DNA of 44,342 bases from Candidatus Aminicenantota bacterium (GTDB lineage Bacteria > Acidobacteriota > Aminicenantia > UBA2199), in NCBI GenBank assembly GCA_026393835.1, contig JAPKZK010000173.1:1-44342 (forward strand). The letters run 5' to 3'. This document shows, piece after piece, positions 23,353-31,566 of this stretch (the first letter of the stretch is position 1; each line of letters opens with the position of its first letter). A program made the translations under genes and the position numbers. The notes beneath the pieces were generated by a model. That model was not told the origin of the DNA and ran no database searches. It saw only the letters and a program-made list of their open reading frames with translations.

Positions 23353-25212
23353 ATGAATGGAGATAGTATATTAACCGATTATACCGACGCACGCCTGGGA
23401 ATGCGCCTGTTCCTATTTACCGAGATACTCCTCTTTGGCTGCCTGTTGCTGCTTTATTCGGTTTACCATTCCAGGTTCCCCGACGATTTCCTTTTCTGCG
23501 CCGGGACCCTGGATATGGCCACCGGAACCATCGGCGCGATTATTTTACTCTCCGGCGGCCTTGCCATGTCCCTGGCGGTTTCCTCGCTTAAGAAAGAAAA
23601 ACGCCGCCGCGCCGCCCTCTTTCTAAGCGCCGCCCTCTTCTCCGGCGCTGCGTTTCTGATTACCAGGTTTGTGGAATGGTCCGCGCTATTCAAACTGGGC
23701 CTCTTCCCTAATTCGAAAATCCTTCTGCAACATTCCCCGGGAGAAAATATTTTTTACTCCCTCTATTACCTGGCAACCGGCCTGCACGGGTTATACGTCG
23801 CTTCCGCCATGGCAATCCTGTCGGTTATGCTTTTCAAGATAACGCGAAAAAACGCGGGAACTCTAGCGGAAACGGAAACCGGGCGCCCGGCCCCCCGGGT
23901 CGAAAACTCCGCCGCCTTCTGGTATTTGCTGAGTGGAATAGGGATTTTCCTCTTGCCCCTTTTTTACTTCGCCGATATCCCGGCTAAATACCTGCCGCTT
24001 TTACCTTATATTATCTTCCTGATGCTCCTGCTCCACTTGCCGTATTTGGGCATGTTATGGGTATCCGCCGCGCTTTCCACTGTTTATCGTAAATGGAAAC
24101 CCGATCTTTCCACGGATTTTATAAACTTCGCCCCGGTGAAACTGCCCGTGTGGATCTTTTTCGGGTTCTTTCCGCCCCTGGTCCTGGCCTTTTTATACAA
24201 ACTCCTGCTGGCCAATAACCCCATCCCCATCCATCTTTTTTTACTGCGCATCATTTTGCTGAATGTCCCAGGCTTTTTCCTCCTGCTTATTTATCGCCGG
24301 ACAGGTCATTTTATTGCCGGCGCTGTCGGCGCAACGGCTGTCCTGGGATACTGTTTCCTTTTTTTCGATATCACCTCGCTGCTGGTTTTCCCTGAAAAAT
24401 GGTTCCTCCTTAAAACCCGGCTCCCCTACCCATTTTTCTCCATTACCCCCCTGCTTCACTTCGCTGAATTTATACTGCTCTCATTTATTATTACCGGGGC
24501 CGGCATTTTATTTTTTTATAACCGCAGGCCGGAACAGCCCCCACATTATAAATTAATGAAACTGCACGGCTGCGGGCTTATGCTGGCGGGAACCCTGCCG
24601 CTGCCGTTAATCCTGCTGCCGGATTTATTTAATTTCCCGGGTTACTCTCTTTCCATATCCGTATATGTACTCTCCGGCCTTATGATCGTTGTTTTATGCG
24701 TCATCGCTTACGCGGCGTTAGCCATCATCCTGGATAAAGAAAAGAAACGTAACGTCCCCGGTTATGCGGTTTTTACTTTTATATTGTCCATTGCGCTTTT
24801 CGGTTTGATGACGGGTAGAGACCGGGCGCTGGAAACGTCCGCCAATATGGAAAACGCCGCCGTCCTCCGGATGGAGGCAGTGAAAACATGGAATGATTTT
24901 ACTGCCAAACATGAAGAATTATACGCTAAAACCACGGCTCCGGATGAGAAACTGGGGGAACAAATTGTTAATGAGCGCTGCAGCGCCTGTCACGGTTTCG
25001 ACCGGAAAGTTTTAGGCCCGCCTTTTAACAACGTGCTGCCTAAATATTTTAACAAGCAGGACCAATTGGAGGCTTATATAAAAAATCCTAAAAAGATCGA
25101 CCCGCAATACCCGGCCATGGCCAACCCGGGTCTGACCACGATGCAAATTAAATCCGTGGTGAAATTTCTTATGCTTAAAATGGGAGTGAAAGATGAGAGC
25201 GCCGGCAATTAA
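23353..25212 (+). CDS. COX3-like / polytopic membrane / cytochrome c fusion protein
   Basis: The 619-residue product has an N-terminal region (about 1-170) resembling haem-copper oxidase subunit III: RLFLFTEILLFG, then YYLATGLHGLYV, the equivalent of the conserved TGLHG segment, in about five helices. A second polytopic region (about 185-480) of roughly eight helices is not recognised; HPF/YKLMKLHGCG is its only distinctive stretch. The C-terminus is a monohaem cytochrome c: CSACH (C543, C546, H547) with likely axial Met589 in YPAMANPG. It starts an operon encoding alternative complex III and its 3' end overlaps actA by 20 bp. It probably passes electrons from ACIII to an oxidase, taking the place of ActE. 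No COX1 or COX2 gene is in the window. The domain join is clear; the role is inferred. Confidence 0.82.
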   Translation: MNGDSILTDYTDARLGMRLFLFTEILLFGCLLLLYSVYHSRFPDDFLFCAGTLDMATGTIGAIILLSGGLAMSLAVSSLKKEKRRRAALFLSAALFSGAAFLITRFVEWSALFKLGLFPNSKILLQHSPGENIFYSLYYLATGLHGLYVASAMAILSVMLFKITRKNAGTLAETETGRPAPRVENSAAFWYLLSGIGIFLLPLFYFADIPAKYLPLLPYIIFLMLLLHLPYLGMLWVSAALSTVYRKWKPDLSTDFINFAPVKLPVWIFFGFFPPLVLAFLYKLLLANNPIPIHLFLLRIILLNVPGFFLLLIYRRTGHFIAGAVGATAVLGYCFLFFDITSLLVFPEKWFLLKTRLPYPFFSITPLLHFAEFILLSFIITGAGILFFYNRRPEQPPHYKLMKLHGCGLMLAGTLPLPLILLPDLFNFPGYSLSISVYVLSGLMIVVLCVIAYAALAIILDKEKKRNVPGYAVFTFILSIALFGLMTGRDRALETSANMENAAVLRMEAVKTWNDFTAKHEELYAKTTAPDEKLGEQIVNERCSACHGFDRKVLGPPFNNVLPKYFNKQDQLEAYIKNPKKIDPQYPAMANPGLTTMQIKSVVKFLMLKMGVKDESAGN

Positions 25213-25720
25213 AAAAATGATTATCCCCCTGTTGTTTGCCGGCCTTTTACTATCCGGGCTGTTGGCGACGGTGGGACTTGGTTTGCACTGGTATTTTACC
25301 GGCAGGAAACCCACACAGCCGATTGCTTACAGCCATAACCTGCACCTGGAAACCGTGGGCCTGGAATGCGACCACTGCCACCAATACGCGGACCGGTCGC
25401 CCCGGGCCGGGATACCGCCTGCGGATGTCTGTATGGAATGCCACGACTCCACCGCGGTAGATAAACCAGGCATCAAAATGCTGAAGAGTTTCTGGGAAAA
25501 GAAAGAACCTGTCCCCTGGCTCAAGGTTCATATCCAACCCGGGCATGTATACTTTACCCATAAACGTCATATCAAGGCCGGCGTCGAATGCGCCTACTGC
25601 CACGGCCAGGTAAAAGCCATGACCACCGCCCGCAAAGTTCGGTCCCTGGAAATGGGCTGGTGCGTAACCTGCCACCGCGAAAAAAACGCGGCCACGGATT
25701 GCTTAACCTGTCATAAATAG
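25193..25720 (+). CDS. actA: ActA, pentahaem cytochrome c of alternative complex III
   Basis: The 175-residue product has an N-terminal membrane anchor (IIPLLFAGLLLSGLLATVGLGL) and five CxxCH sites (CDHCH, CMECH, CAYCH, CVTCH, CLTCH). Further His-rich segments (SHNLHLE, THKRHIKAG) supply axial ligands. ActA is the periplasmic multihaem subunit that takes electrons from the iron-sulphur arm of ACIII; five haems matches characterised examples. It overlaps the COX3-cytochrome c gene by 20 bp and is followed by actB after a repeat-interrupted spacer. Confidence 0.9.
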   Translation: MRAPAIKKMIIPLLFAGLLLSGLLATVGLGLHWYFTGRKPTQPIAYSHNLHLETVGLECDHCHQYADRSPRAGIPPADVCMECHDSTAVDKPGIKMLKSFWEKKEPVPWLKVHIQPGHVYFTHKRHIKAGVECAYCHGQVKAMTTARKVRSLEMGWCVTCHREKNAATDCLTCHK

Positions 25721-25728
25721 GAGGCAAT

Positions 25729-25779
25729 ATGAATTTAGCCACGGACGAACACGGACAGACACGGACAAGGGAGCATTAA
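25729..25779 (+). CDS. 16-residue mini-ORF made from a dispersed repeat, ahead of actB
   Basis: A strong AGGAGG and an ATG at 25729 open a 16-codon frame (MNLATDEHGQTRTREH). Most of it is the ACACGGAC-family repeat. Its TAA lies one base before the actB ATG (TAATATG), allowing reinitiation. Whether the peptide itself matters is doubtful; the arrangement suggests the repeat was inserted right after the original actB ribosome-binding site. Confidence 0.45.
   Translation: MNLATDEHGQTRTREH
25737..25767 (+). repeat. ACACGGAC-family dispersed repeat (copy 2)
   Basis: The stretch AGCCACGGACGAACACGGAC continues with AGACACGGAC. The clean copy is nearly identical to 30304-30333. It lies between actA and actB. 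Confidence 0.8.
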
Positions 25780-25780
25780 T

Positions 25781-28576
25781 ATGAAGCGGCGTGATTTTTT
25801 TAAGATAATGGGCGTTGCCTCCGGGGCCGCATTGTCCGCCTGCAAAGTCGATAACGCCGATAGAAAACTGCTGCCTTATTTAGTCCCGGCGGACGAAGGG
25901 ATAGTTCCCGGGATTCCCCGCTATGTGCGCAGCACTTGCATGGAATGCCCCGCCCACTGCGGCATCGCTGTAAAAATGCGGGACGATAAACCCATCAAAT
26001 TGGAAGGCAACCCGGACCACCCTATTAATACAGGCGCCCTCTGCCTCCGGGGCCAGGCCTCCCTGGCCCGACTTTATCACCCGGACCGCAAATTTCTCAA
26101 ACAGCCGATGGCGAAAAGGGCGGACGGTACTTTGCACCCGGTATCATGGCAAGAAGCGCTGGAAATTTTGCGTACGGCGTTGAAAGAGACTAAGGCCAAA
26201 GGACTGCGCAATGTTTTTCTTAGCTCCCGCACGACGGGTTCGTTGGGCCCGTTGATCGATGAATTCTGCCGGACCATGGAAATAGAAAGGCTTAAAGAGG
26301 TGGAGATTTATAATCATAATGAAATCAAACGGGCCAACCGATTATTGTTCGGTCTGCCCCTGCTGCCTTATTATCACATCGACCGCTGCGATGCACTGGT
26401 CACCCTGGGCGCCGATCTTTTTGAAACTTTCTTAAGCCCGGTGGAATGGGCCCGACAATATGCGGAGGCGAAAAGGAATAACGATATCGAATGGCATCAT
26501 GTTGAGCCGTATCTGACGCTTACGGGCGCGTCGGCCGACCGGCGGCGCGTGATTAATCCCGGCAGCGAACCTTATTTAGCGGCTTTCTTGCTGCGCAATC
26601 TCCCCCTTCGAAACTCATTGCCCGCGGACCTTATGGCGCAGGTCCCGGATTACCCGTTGGACAAAGTGGCTGAAACCACGGGTCTTGAAAAAGTGGCGCT
26701 CCTGGCGATGACGCAACTGCTGGGAAAAGCGAAACAGCCGTTAATCATCGGTGGGGGGCCCGCCGTGATCGGGTCCAACGGCGCTGCCGCCGCGAATTAC
26801 ACGGCGCTGCTGCAATGGGCGTTGGGTATGGTGGGCAAAACCGTGGATTTCGATCATGCCTTTAATTATAGTAATGTGGCCGACATGGAGGACTTTTTGG
26901 CGTTCGCCCAGGACTGCCGGGAAGGCAAAGTGGGCGTGGCGTTGTTTTCTCGGTTCCATTGTTTCTCCACCATGCCGGGTTTAGCGGGCGCGGAAGCCAT
27001 GAAAAATATACCATTTAAAGCGGCGATTACGGATATGCCCGGTCCGGCACTGGAAATGTGCGACCTGGCGCTGCCGCTCTCGCATTCGCTGGAATCCTGG
27101 GGCGACGCGGAACCGCGCCGGGGGGTCAAATGCCTGGTGCAGCCGGTTATTGCCCCGCTGCACGATACGAAAAGCGAAGGGGATATTTTATTAACGCTGC
27201 TGGGCCGTGATCAAACGTACCGGGATTACCTGGCGGGCCATTGGCAGGGATTGGGTGAAGACTGGATCGATAAGGGGTATAAAACGGTGGAAGTGAAACC
27301 GGGGGCCGTCGATTTGTTAAAAGGGGTTATACTGGAAAAACCCGGGGCGCCGTCCCGGAAGGATTGTCTTTTTATTGTTCCTTCGCTGCGGACGTTCGAT
27401 GGCCGGGGCGCGGGGACCGGGCTGTTGGAAGAAATCCCGGACCCGATGACGGCTATTTCTTATGGGAAATGGCTGGCGGTTTCCACTATCGATGCGAGGG
27501 AGAAGAATCTTTCCGATGGGGATGTGGCGGAGGTGGAAACAAGGGCGGGTAAATTAAAAGTCCCGGCGGCGCTGCTTCCCGGTCTTCCGAGGGGCATCAT
27601 GACCATGGCAATCGATTCTTTCGGAGAAGCGCCGCTTCAAAGCAACAATGAATTTTCCTTTTGTTTCGAGGATGTGAAGCTGGTGAAAACCGGTGAAACT
27701 GTCGAATTAGCGGTATTGTCCGGGGGAAAGGAAGCCCGTAATCGGGGGATATTGCCGTTCGCCGGGCATGAAGAGTATAAGCGTCATACGCTTTATCCGC
27801 CGCATGGGCATAAGGATTACCGGTGGGGGATGGCGGTGGATCTTGACCTTTGTACGGGGTGTTCGGCCTGTGTGGCGGCCTGTTATATTGAGAACAATGT
27901 GCCGGTGGTAGGAAAGGCGGAGCATATCCGGGGTAGGGAGATGTCGTGGCTGCGGATTGAGCCTTATTATGACGACCCGCTGCAGCCGGAGTTTATACCC
28001 ATGATGTGTCAGCAGTGCGACAATGCGCCATGTGAGTCGGTTTGCCCGGTATATGCGACGTACCACAGCCCGGAGGGGTTGAATGCGCAAATTTATAACC
28101 GTTGTGTGGGTACGCGGTATTGCGCGAATAATTGTCCTTACAAGGTAAGACGGTTCAATTGGTTTGACCGGTCGGATGTGCAGCCGCTTTACGGGGTATC
28201 GAATCCTGATATTTCGGCGCGGCCCAATGGAGTGATGGAGAAATGTAGTTTTTGTATCCAGCGGATTCGGTTTGCCAAAGACAGGGCAAAGGATGAGAAT
28301 AGGTTGGTTCGGGACGGCGAGGTTATTCCTGCCTGTGCGCAGACGTGTCCGACAGGGGCCATTTTGTTTGGGAATTTGTTGGACCCGGGGTCGGGGGTTA
28401 GTAAGCTGGTAAAATCGGCGGGGGGTTACGTTTACCGTGTATTGGAGCAATTGGGAACAGAACCGGCGGTGTATTATATAAAAAAAAATGGAGTAAAAAC
28501 TTCTAATCAAAAGCTTTTGGAAGTCCAGAAACCTTTTCTCGAAAAGGTTTCTGGCCGCCGGAGGCAGCAGTCATGA
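25781..28576 (+). CDS. actB: ActB, molybdopterin-oxidoreductase-like/iron-sulphur subunit of alternative complex III
   Basis: The 931-residue product has a twin-arginine-like start (KRRDFFKIMG) followed by an LSAC lipobox-like site. Its B1 part (to about 660) is homologous to Mo-bisMGD oxidoreductases, with CMECPAHC and CLRGQ near the N-terminus, and its B2 part is ferredoxin-like (about 680-880). B2 has four Cys groups: CTGCSACVAAC, CQQCDNAPCESVCP, CANNCP and CSFC...CAQTCP, the pattern of three [4Fe-4S] and one [3Fe-4S]. It relays electrons from the quinol-oxidising membrane subunits to ActA. The last 25 residues (KLLEVQKPFLEKVSGRRRQQ) are encoded by a hairpin-forming repeat and probably are not native. 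GGGAG lies 7 nt before the ATG; the stop overlaps actC by 4 nt. Confidence 0.92.
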   Translation: MKRRDFFKIMGVASGAALSACKVDNADRKLLPYLVPADEGIVPGIPRYVRSTCMECPAHCGIAVKMRDDKPIKLEGNPDHPINTGALCLRGQASLARLYHPDRKFLKQPMAKRADGTLHPVSWQEALEILRTALKETKAKGLRNVFLSSRTTGSLGPLIDEFCRTMEIERLKEVEIYNHNEIKRANRLLFGLPLLPYYHIDRCDALVTLGADLFETFLSPVEWARQYAEAKRNNDIEWHHVEPYLTLTGASADRRRVINPGSEPYLAAFLLRNLPLRNSLPADLMAQVPDYPLDKVAETTGLEKVALLAMTQLLGKAKQPLIIGGGPAVIGSNGAAAANYTALLQWALGMVGKTVDFDHAFNYSNVADMEDFLAFAQDCREGKVGVALFSRFHCFSTMPGLAGAEAMKNIPFKAAITDMPGPALEMCDLALPLSHSLESWGDAEPRRGVKCLVQPVIAPLHDTKSEGDILLTLLGRDQTYRDYLAGHWQGLGEDWIDKGYKTVEVKPGAVDLLKGVILEKPGAPSRKDCLFIVPSLRTFDGRGAGTGLLEEIPDPMTAISYGKWLAVSTIDAREKNLSDGDVAEVETRAGKLKVPAALLPGLPRGIMTMAIDSFGEAPLQSNNEFSFCFEDVKLVKTGETVELAVLSGGKEARNRGILPFAGHEEYKRHTLYPPHGHKDYRWGMAVDLDLCTGCSACVAACYIENNVPVVGKAEHIRGREMSWLRIEPYYDDPLQPEFIPMMCQQCDNAPCESVCPVYATYHSPEGLNAQIYNRCVGTRYCANNCPYKVRRFNWFDRSDVQPLYGVSNPDISARPNGVMEKCSFCIQRIRFAKDRAKDENRLVRDGEVIPACAQTCPTGAILFGNLLDPGSGVSKLVKSAGGYVYRVLEQLGTEPAVYYIKKNGVKTSNQKLLEVQKPFLEKVSGRRRQQS
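28525..28554 (+). repeat. Hairpin repeat forming the 3' end of actB
   Basis: CCAGAAACCTTTTC (28525-28538) and its exact complement (28541-28554) are separated by 2 nt and followed by GGCCGCCGGAGGCA. The element lies inside the actB frame and encodes its odd basic tail. The GGAGGCAGCAGTC just after it supplies a Shine-Dalgarno for actC. Confidence 0.75.
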
Positions 28577-29877
28577 ACCTAAAACTATTTTATGACCATG
28601 TAGAGCAAGACGTCCTGGGGGCGATGCGTAAACCTAAACCTGTTTATTGGATAGCCCTGGGTCTTTCCGTGTTGGCTTTTGTTTGCGGCCTGGGGGCCTG
28701 GGGATACCAAATCTTCAAAGGAATGGGCGTCGCCGGCATTACCCATCCCGTCGGGTGGGGTGTATACATTACCAACTTCGTTTTCTGGGTAGGGATAGCC
28801 CATTCCGGCACGCTGATATCGGCGGTTTTGTATTTGTTCCGGGCGCGGTTCCGCAGCGCCTTTAACCGCACCGCCGAAGCTATGACCGTTATTGCCGTCA
28901 TGACCGCCGGGTTATTCCCTTTCATTCACCTGGGCAGGGTATGGAAAGCCTATTACCTGTTTCCTTATCCCAACCAGCGGCTCTTGTGGGTCAATTTCCG
29001 GTCGCCGCTGATATGGGATGTCTTTGCCATATCCACCTATTTCACCATCAGTTTAATCTTTTTTTACGTCGGCATGGTCCCGGACCTGGCGGCGGCGCGG
29101 CGGCATTTCACCGGGTTCCGGCAGCGGCTGTATAAAATTCTTTCCCTCGGCTGGGAGGGTACGCTGGACCAGTGGCGGCATTACAATCGGCTGTACATAT
29201 TCCTGGCGGCGTTTGCCACGCCGTTGGTGGTGTCCGTCCATTCGGTCGTATCCTGGGACTTTGCCATGAGTATTGTGCCCGGGTGGCATTCCACCCTCTT
29301 TGCACCTTATTTTGTCGCGGGTGCGATCTTTTCAGGGACCGGCATGGTGATCTCGTTGACCGTGCCCATGCGAAAAATTCTCAAACTGGAAACCTATATT
29401 ACCGTAGACCACTACGAAAAAATCGCCAAAGTATTATTGGTAACGGCGCTCATCGTGTCTTATTCGTATATCGTGGAGCTTTGCCTGGCGCTTTACAGCG
29501 GCAATTTGTTTGAAATTTCCGTGTTCAAGTACCGGATGGGGGGACATTACAGGTTTCTTTATTGGGTAATGATTTTTTGCAATGTGTTTATGCCGTTGAC
29601 CCTTTTCATAAAAAAATTGCGCCGTAATATCAAATACCTGTTTGTGTTATCGTTATTTGTCAATATCGGTATGTGGCTGGAGCGGTTTATCATTATCGTC
29701 ACTTCGCTGGCAAAGGAATATGATCCGTATTCCTGGGGAACTTATACGCCCCGGTTGGTAGAAATAGCTGTCACCATCGGCAGTTTCGGTATGTTTTTCA
29801 TGTTTTTCTTGATATTCACCAAAATGCTGCCGGTGCTTTCCATTTCCGAGATCAAGGAACAAGGGGAGGGGAAATGA
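28573..29877 (+). CDS. actC: ActC, NrfD-like integral membrane subunit of alternative complex III
   Basis: The 434-residue polytopic protein has about ten transmembrane helices and belongs to the NrfD/PsrC-like quinol-interacting family (GWGVYITNFVFWVGIAHSGT; VVSVHSVVSWDFAMSIVPGWHSTLFAPYFVAGAI). The WGVYITNFVFWVGIAHSGT segment is the family hallmark at the periplasmic quinone site. It overlaps actB (ATGA) and actD (ATGA) by 4 nt each, so all three are translationally coupled. GGAGG about 10 nt upstream comes from the repeat in actB. Confidence 0.95.
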   Translation: MNLKLFYDHVEQDVLGAMRKPKPVYWIALGLSVLAFVCGLGAWGYQIFKGMGVAGITHPVGWGVYITNFVFWVGIAHSGTLISAVLYLFRARFRSAFNRTAEAMTVIAVMTAGLFPFIHLGRVWKAYYLFPYPNQRLLWVNFRSPLIWDVFAISTYFTISLIFFYVGMVPDLAAARRHFTGFRQRLYKILSLGWEGTLDQWRHYNRLYIFLAAFATPLVVSVHSVVSWDFAMSIVPGWHSTLFAPYFVAGAIFSGTGMVISLTVPMRKILKLETYITVDHYEKIAKVLLVTALIVSYSYIVELCLALYSGNLFEISVFKYRMGGHYRFLYWVMIFCNVFMPLTLFIKKLRRNIKYLFVLSLFVNIGMWLERFIIIVTSLAKEYDPYSWGTYTPRLVEIAVTIGSFGMFFMFFLIFTKMLPVLSISEIKEQGEGK

Positions 29878-30347
29878 CCGCTAACGAAAGACGTTTCGAA
29901 TACGATTCAAAGGAAGAGTTCCTGGAGAAACTGGCCGCGCTGGTGGGGGAGGGAGTGAAACCCGGGGCCATTACGACCTTCACGCCGTTTCATGTGCATG
30001 AAGCCGAGCATATCCTCAAATCGGGGCCCAGTGCGCTCAGGTATATTACGTTGGCGGGTGCGTTGGCCGGGTTTTTCTTAAGTTTTGCCTTTATCATTTT
30101 CACTGTATTGGATTGGCCGTTGATAACCGGGGGCAAGCCCCTTATTTCGATCCCGGCATTTATCATTATCGCTTTCGAGTGCACCATTTTGATTGGGGGT
30201 ATTATATCCTTTTTGGGTTTCCTGCACCTGGTCCGGCTGCCCAATATCGGGCGTATCGTGGACCCGAGGGAGTGCGGCAGTCGATTTATTATCATTGAAG
30301 AATTAGCCACGGACGAACACGGACAAACACGGAGAGAAGAAAAATGA
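29874..30347 (+). CDS. actD: ActD, DUF3341 membrane subunit of alternative complex III
   Basis: The 157-residue protein has an N-terminal soluble domain (EFLEKLAALVGEGVKPGAITTFTPFHVHEAEHIL) and two transmembrane helices (TLAGALAGFFLSFAFIIFTV; IIAFECTILIGGIISFLGFL), the ActD/DUF3341 layout. The usual C-terminus ends near SRFIIIEE. The final LATDEHGQTRREEK is repeat-encoded, sharing ATDEHGQTR with the mini-ORF before actB. Its stop overlaps the start of a 29-codon ORF (ATGA). Confidence 0.93.
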   Translation: MTANERRFEYDSKEEFLEKLAALVGEGVKPGAITTFTPFHVHEAEHILKSGPSALRYITLAGALAGFFLSFAFIIFTVLDWPLITGGKPLISIPAFIIIAFECTILIGGIISFLGFLHLVRLPNIGRIVDPRECGSRFIIIEELATDEHGQTRREEK

Positions 30348-30408
30348 AGACCAATATAGAAAATATAATAAAATTATTGTCCGTGTTTTGTCCGTGTAAG
30401 TCCGTGGC
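30304..30408. repeat. Two inverted copies of the ACACGGAC repeat between actD and actF
   Basis: A forward copy (30304-30338, GCCACGGACGAACACGGAC) and a reverse copy (30378-30408, TCCGTGTTTTGTCCGTGT, then AAGTCCGTGGC) form an imperfect inverted repeat around 40 bp of AT-rich sequence. The forward copy writes the end of actD. In standard ACIII operons actE would lie here. Confidence 0.8.
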
Positions 30409-30433
30409 AAAAACACCGGGGGTGGCAAGATGA
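30344..30433 (+). CDS. 29-residue repeat-derived ORF coupling actD to actF
   Basis: An ATG overlapping the actD stop opens 29 codons (MKTNIENIIKLLSVFCPCK, then SVAKTPGVAR). Its TGA overlaps the actF ATG (ATGA). Both ends therefore have the 4-nt coupling seen elsewhere in this operon. No Shine-Dalgarno of its own is evident. The peptide is mostly antisense repeat and probably has no function other than keeping ribosomes moving to actF. Confidence 0.45.
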   Translation: MKTNIENIIKLLSVFCPCKSVAKTPGVAR

Positions 30434-31452
30434 AGCGGATGGCGCTTATTGCGCAAGTGGTGGGGGTATCCGTTATCATTTTTATATTGGATTTTCTTTT
30501 CGTTCCCCCAAATGACGGTTCTATATTGATCGGCCTTTTGTTCTGGGCCGGGGTGGGACAGGGGGTGATTGCCCTGGCGGCCGCGGCGGATTTATCCGGG
30601 GGCAAATGGATCAAAGAGATTCGGCCTTTTTTAATGGAGTATTACCCGTTATTACTGTTGTTTCCCATTGCATTCTTAATTTTTGCCCGGCATATTAGCG
30701 TTTATGCCTGGGCAGCGAAGCCCGGCGTGTGGTTGAGCCAGTTGTTTTTTATTGTACGGAATGCAGCGATTTTGCTGCTGCCGTTTATCGCCGCACATTT
30801 CTATGTGCGGCGGGCAAAGCAAGAGTCCCCCAAAACACGACAGTGGGCTGTGCTGTACCTGCTCTTTTTTGTAGTGGGACAATCTTTTTTGGCCTTCGAT
30901 ATCGTAATGACTTTTGAGTATCCCTGGGTCAACACGTTGTTTGGCGGGTATTTCTTCGTGGAATCCCTTTATGGGGGCATTGCTTTTTCCGCCATCCTGG
31001 CCGGCGTCCTGGCTTATCATGACGCCGCGCGGTTCAAACCCGCTTTTAATGATTTCACATCGATGATGATGGGTTTTGCGTTGTTGTGGGCCGGGTTATT
31101 TTATTCGCAGTACCTGGTAACCTGGTACGGCAATCTCCCGGAAGAGGTCTCATATATTTCCAGGCGGATGGAAACACCGCTTTTGAAAAACATGGGCGTT
31201 TACATCTTGTTGACATTGTTTCTCATCCCTTTTCTCTCGTTGGTATCGAGAAAGGTAAAGTCCACAATTCCCGCGGTTTTTGTGATTGCCTTACTGGTAT
31301 TTTCCGGTTTAATCGTGGAGCGTTTGATTTATTTGCTGCCCGTGGCCAATTTAAGCGTCATTGGCGTTTTGTTGTCGTTGGTTTTATTAGGGGCGCCATT
31401 CATTTATCTTTTAATCAGACAGTCAAGAGGTTTGCCCTTAACTCCTAATTAA
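30430..31452 (+). CDS. actF: ActF, quinol-oxidoreductase membrane subunit of alternative complex III
   Basis: The 340-residue polytopic protein (about ten helices) has family-typical segments: GLLFWAGVGQGVIALAAAADLSGGKW, SLYGGIAFSAILAG and LLWAGLFYSQYLVTWYGNLPEE. ActF is an NrfD-related smaller paralogue thought to anchor the complex and possibly conduct protons. The motif YSQYLVTWYGNLPEE is highly characteristic. It is the last gene of the operon; no ActG or oxidase genes follow. It is translationally coupled through the repeat-derived mini-ORF. Confidence 0.93.
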   Translation: MKRMALIAQVVGVSVIIFILDFLFVPPNDGSILIGLLFWAGVGQGVIALAAAADLSGGKWIKEIRPFLMEYYPLLLLFPIAFLIFARHISVYAWAAKPGVWLSQLFFIVRNAAILLLPFIAAHFYVRRAKQESPKTRQWAVLYLLFFVVGQSFLAFDIVMTFEYPWVNTLFGGYFFVESLYGGIAFSAILAGVLAYHDAARFKPAFNDFTSMMMGFALLWAGLFYSQYLVTWYGNLPEEVSYISRRMETPLLKNMGVYILLTLFLIPFLSLVSRKVKSTIPAVFVIALLVFSGLIVERLIYLLPVANLSVIGVLLSLVLLGAPFIYLLIRQSRGLPLTPN

Positions 31453-31497
31453 CTGTGATAAATAACCTGAATGCTAACTCACCCTATGCAAACTTAT

Positions 31498-31526
31498 TTG
31501 ACTTCTTAAAGGAATAACTTTATAAT
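31498..31526 (+). promoter_or_regulatory. Promoter of the AAA/DUF4276 cassette
   Basis: TTGACT (31498-31503), a 17-bp spacer and a perfect TATAAT (31521-31526). The start is near 31533. The 34-nt leader contains CCTTTG (31537-31542) and CAAAGG (31553-31558), which can pair and cover the Shine-Dalgarno AAAGGA. Confidence 0.7.
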
Positions 31527-31566
31527 CTAACCTTGACCTTTGTTTAGGAAGTCAAAGGATAATAAA

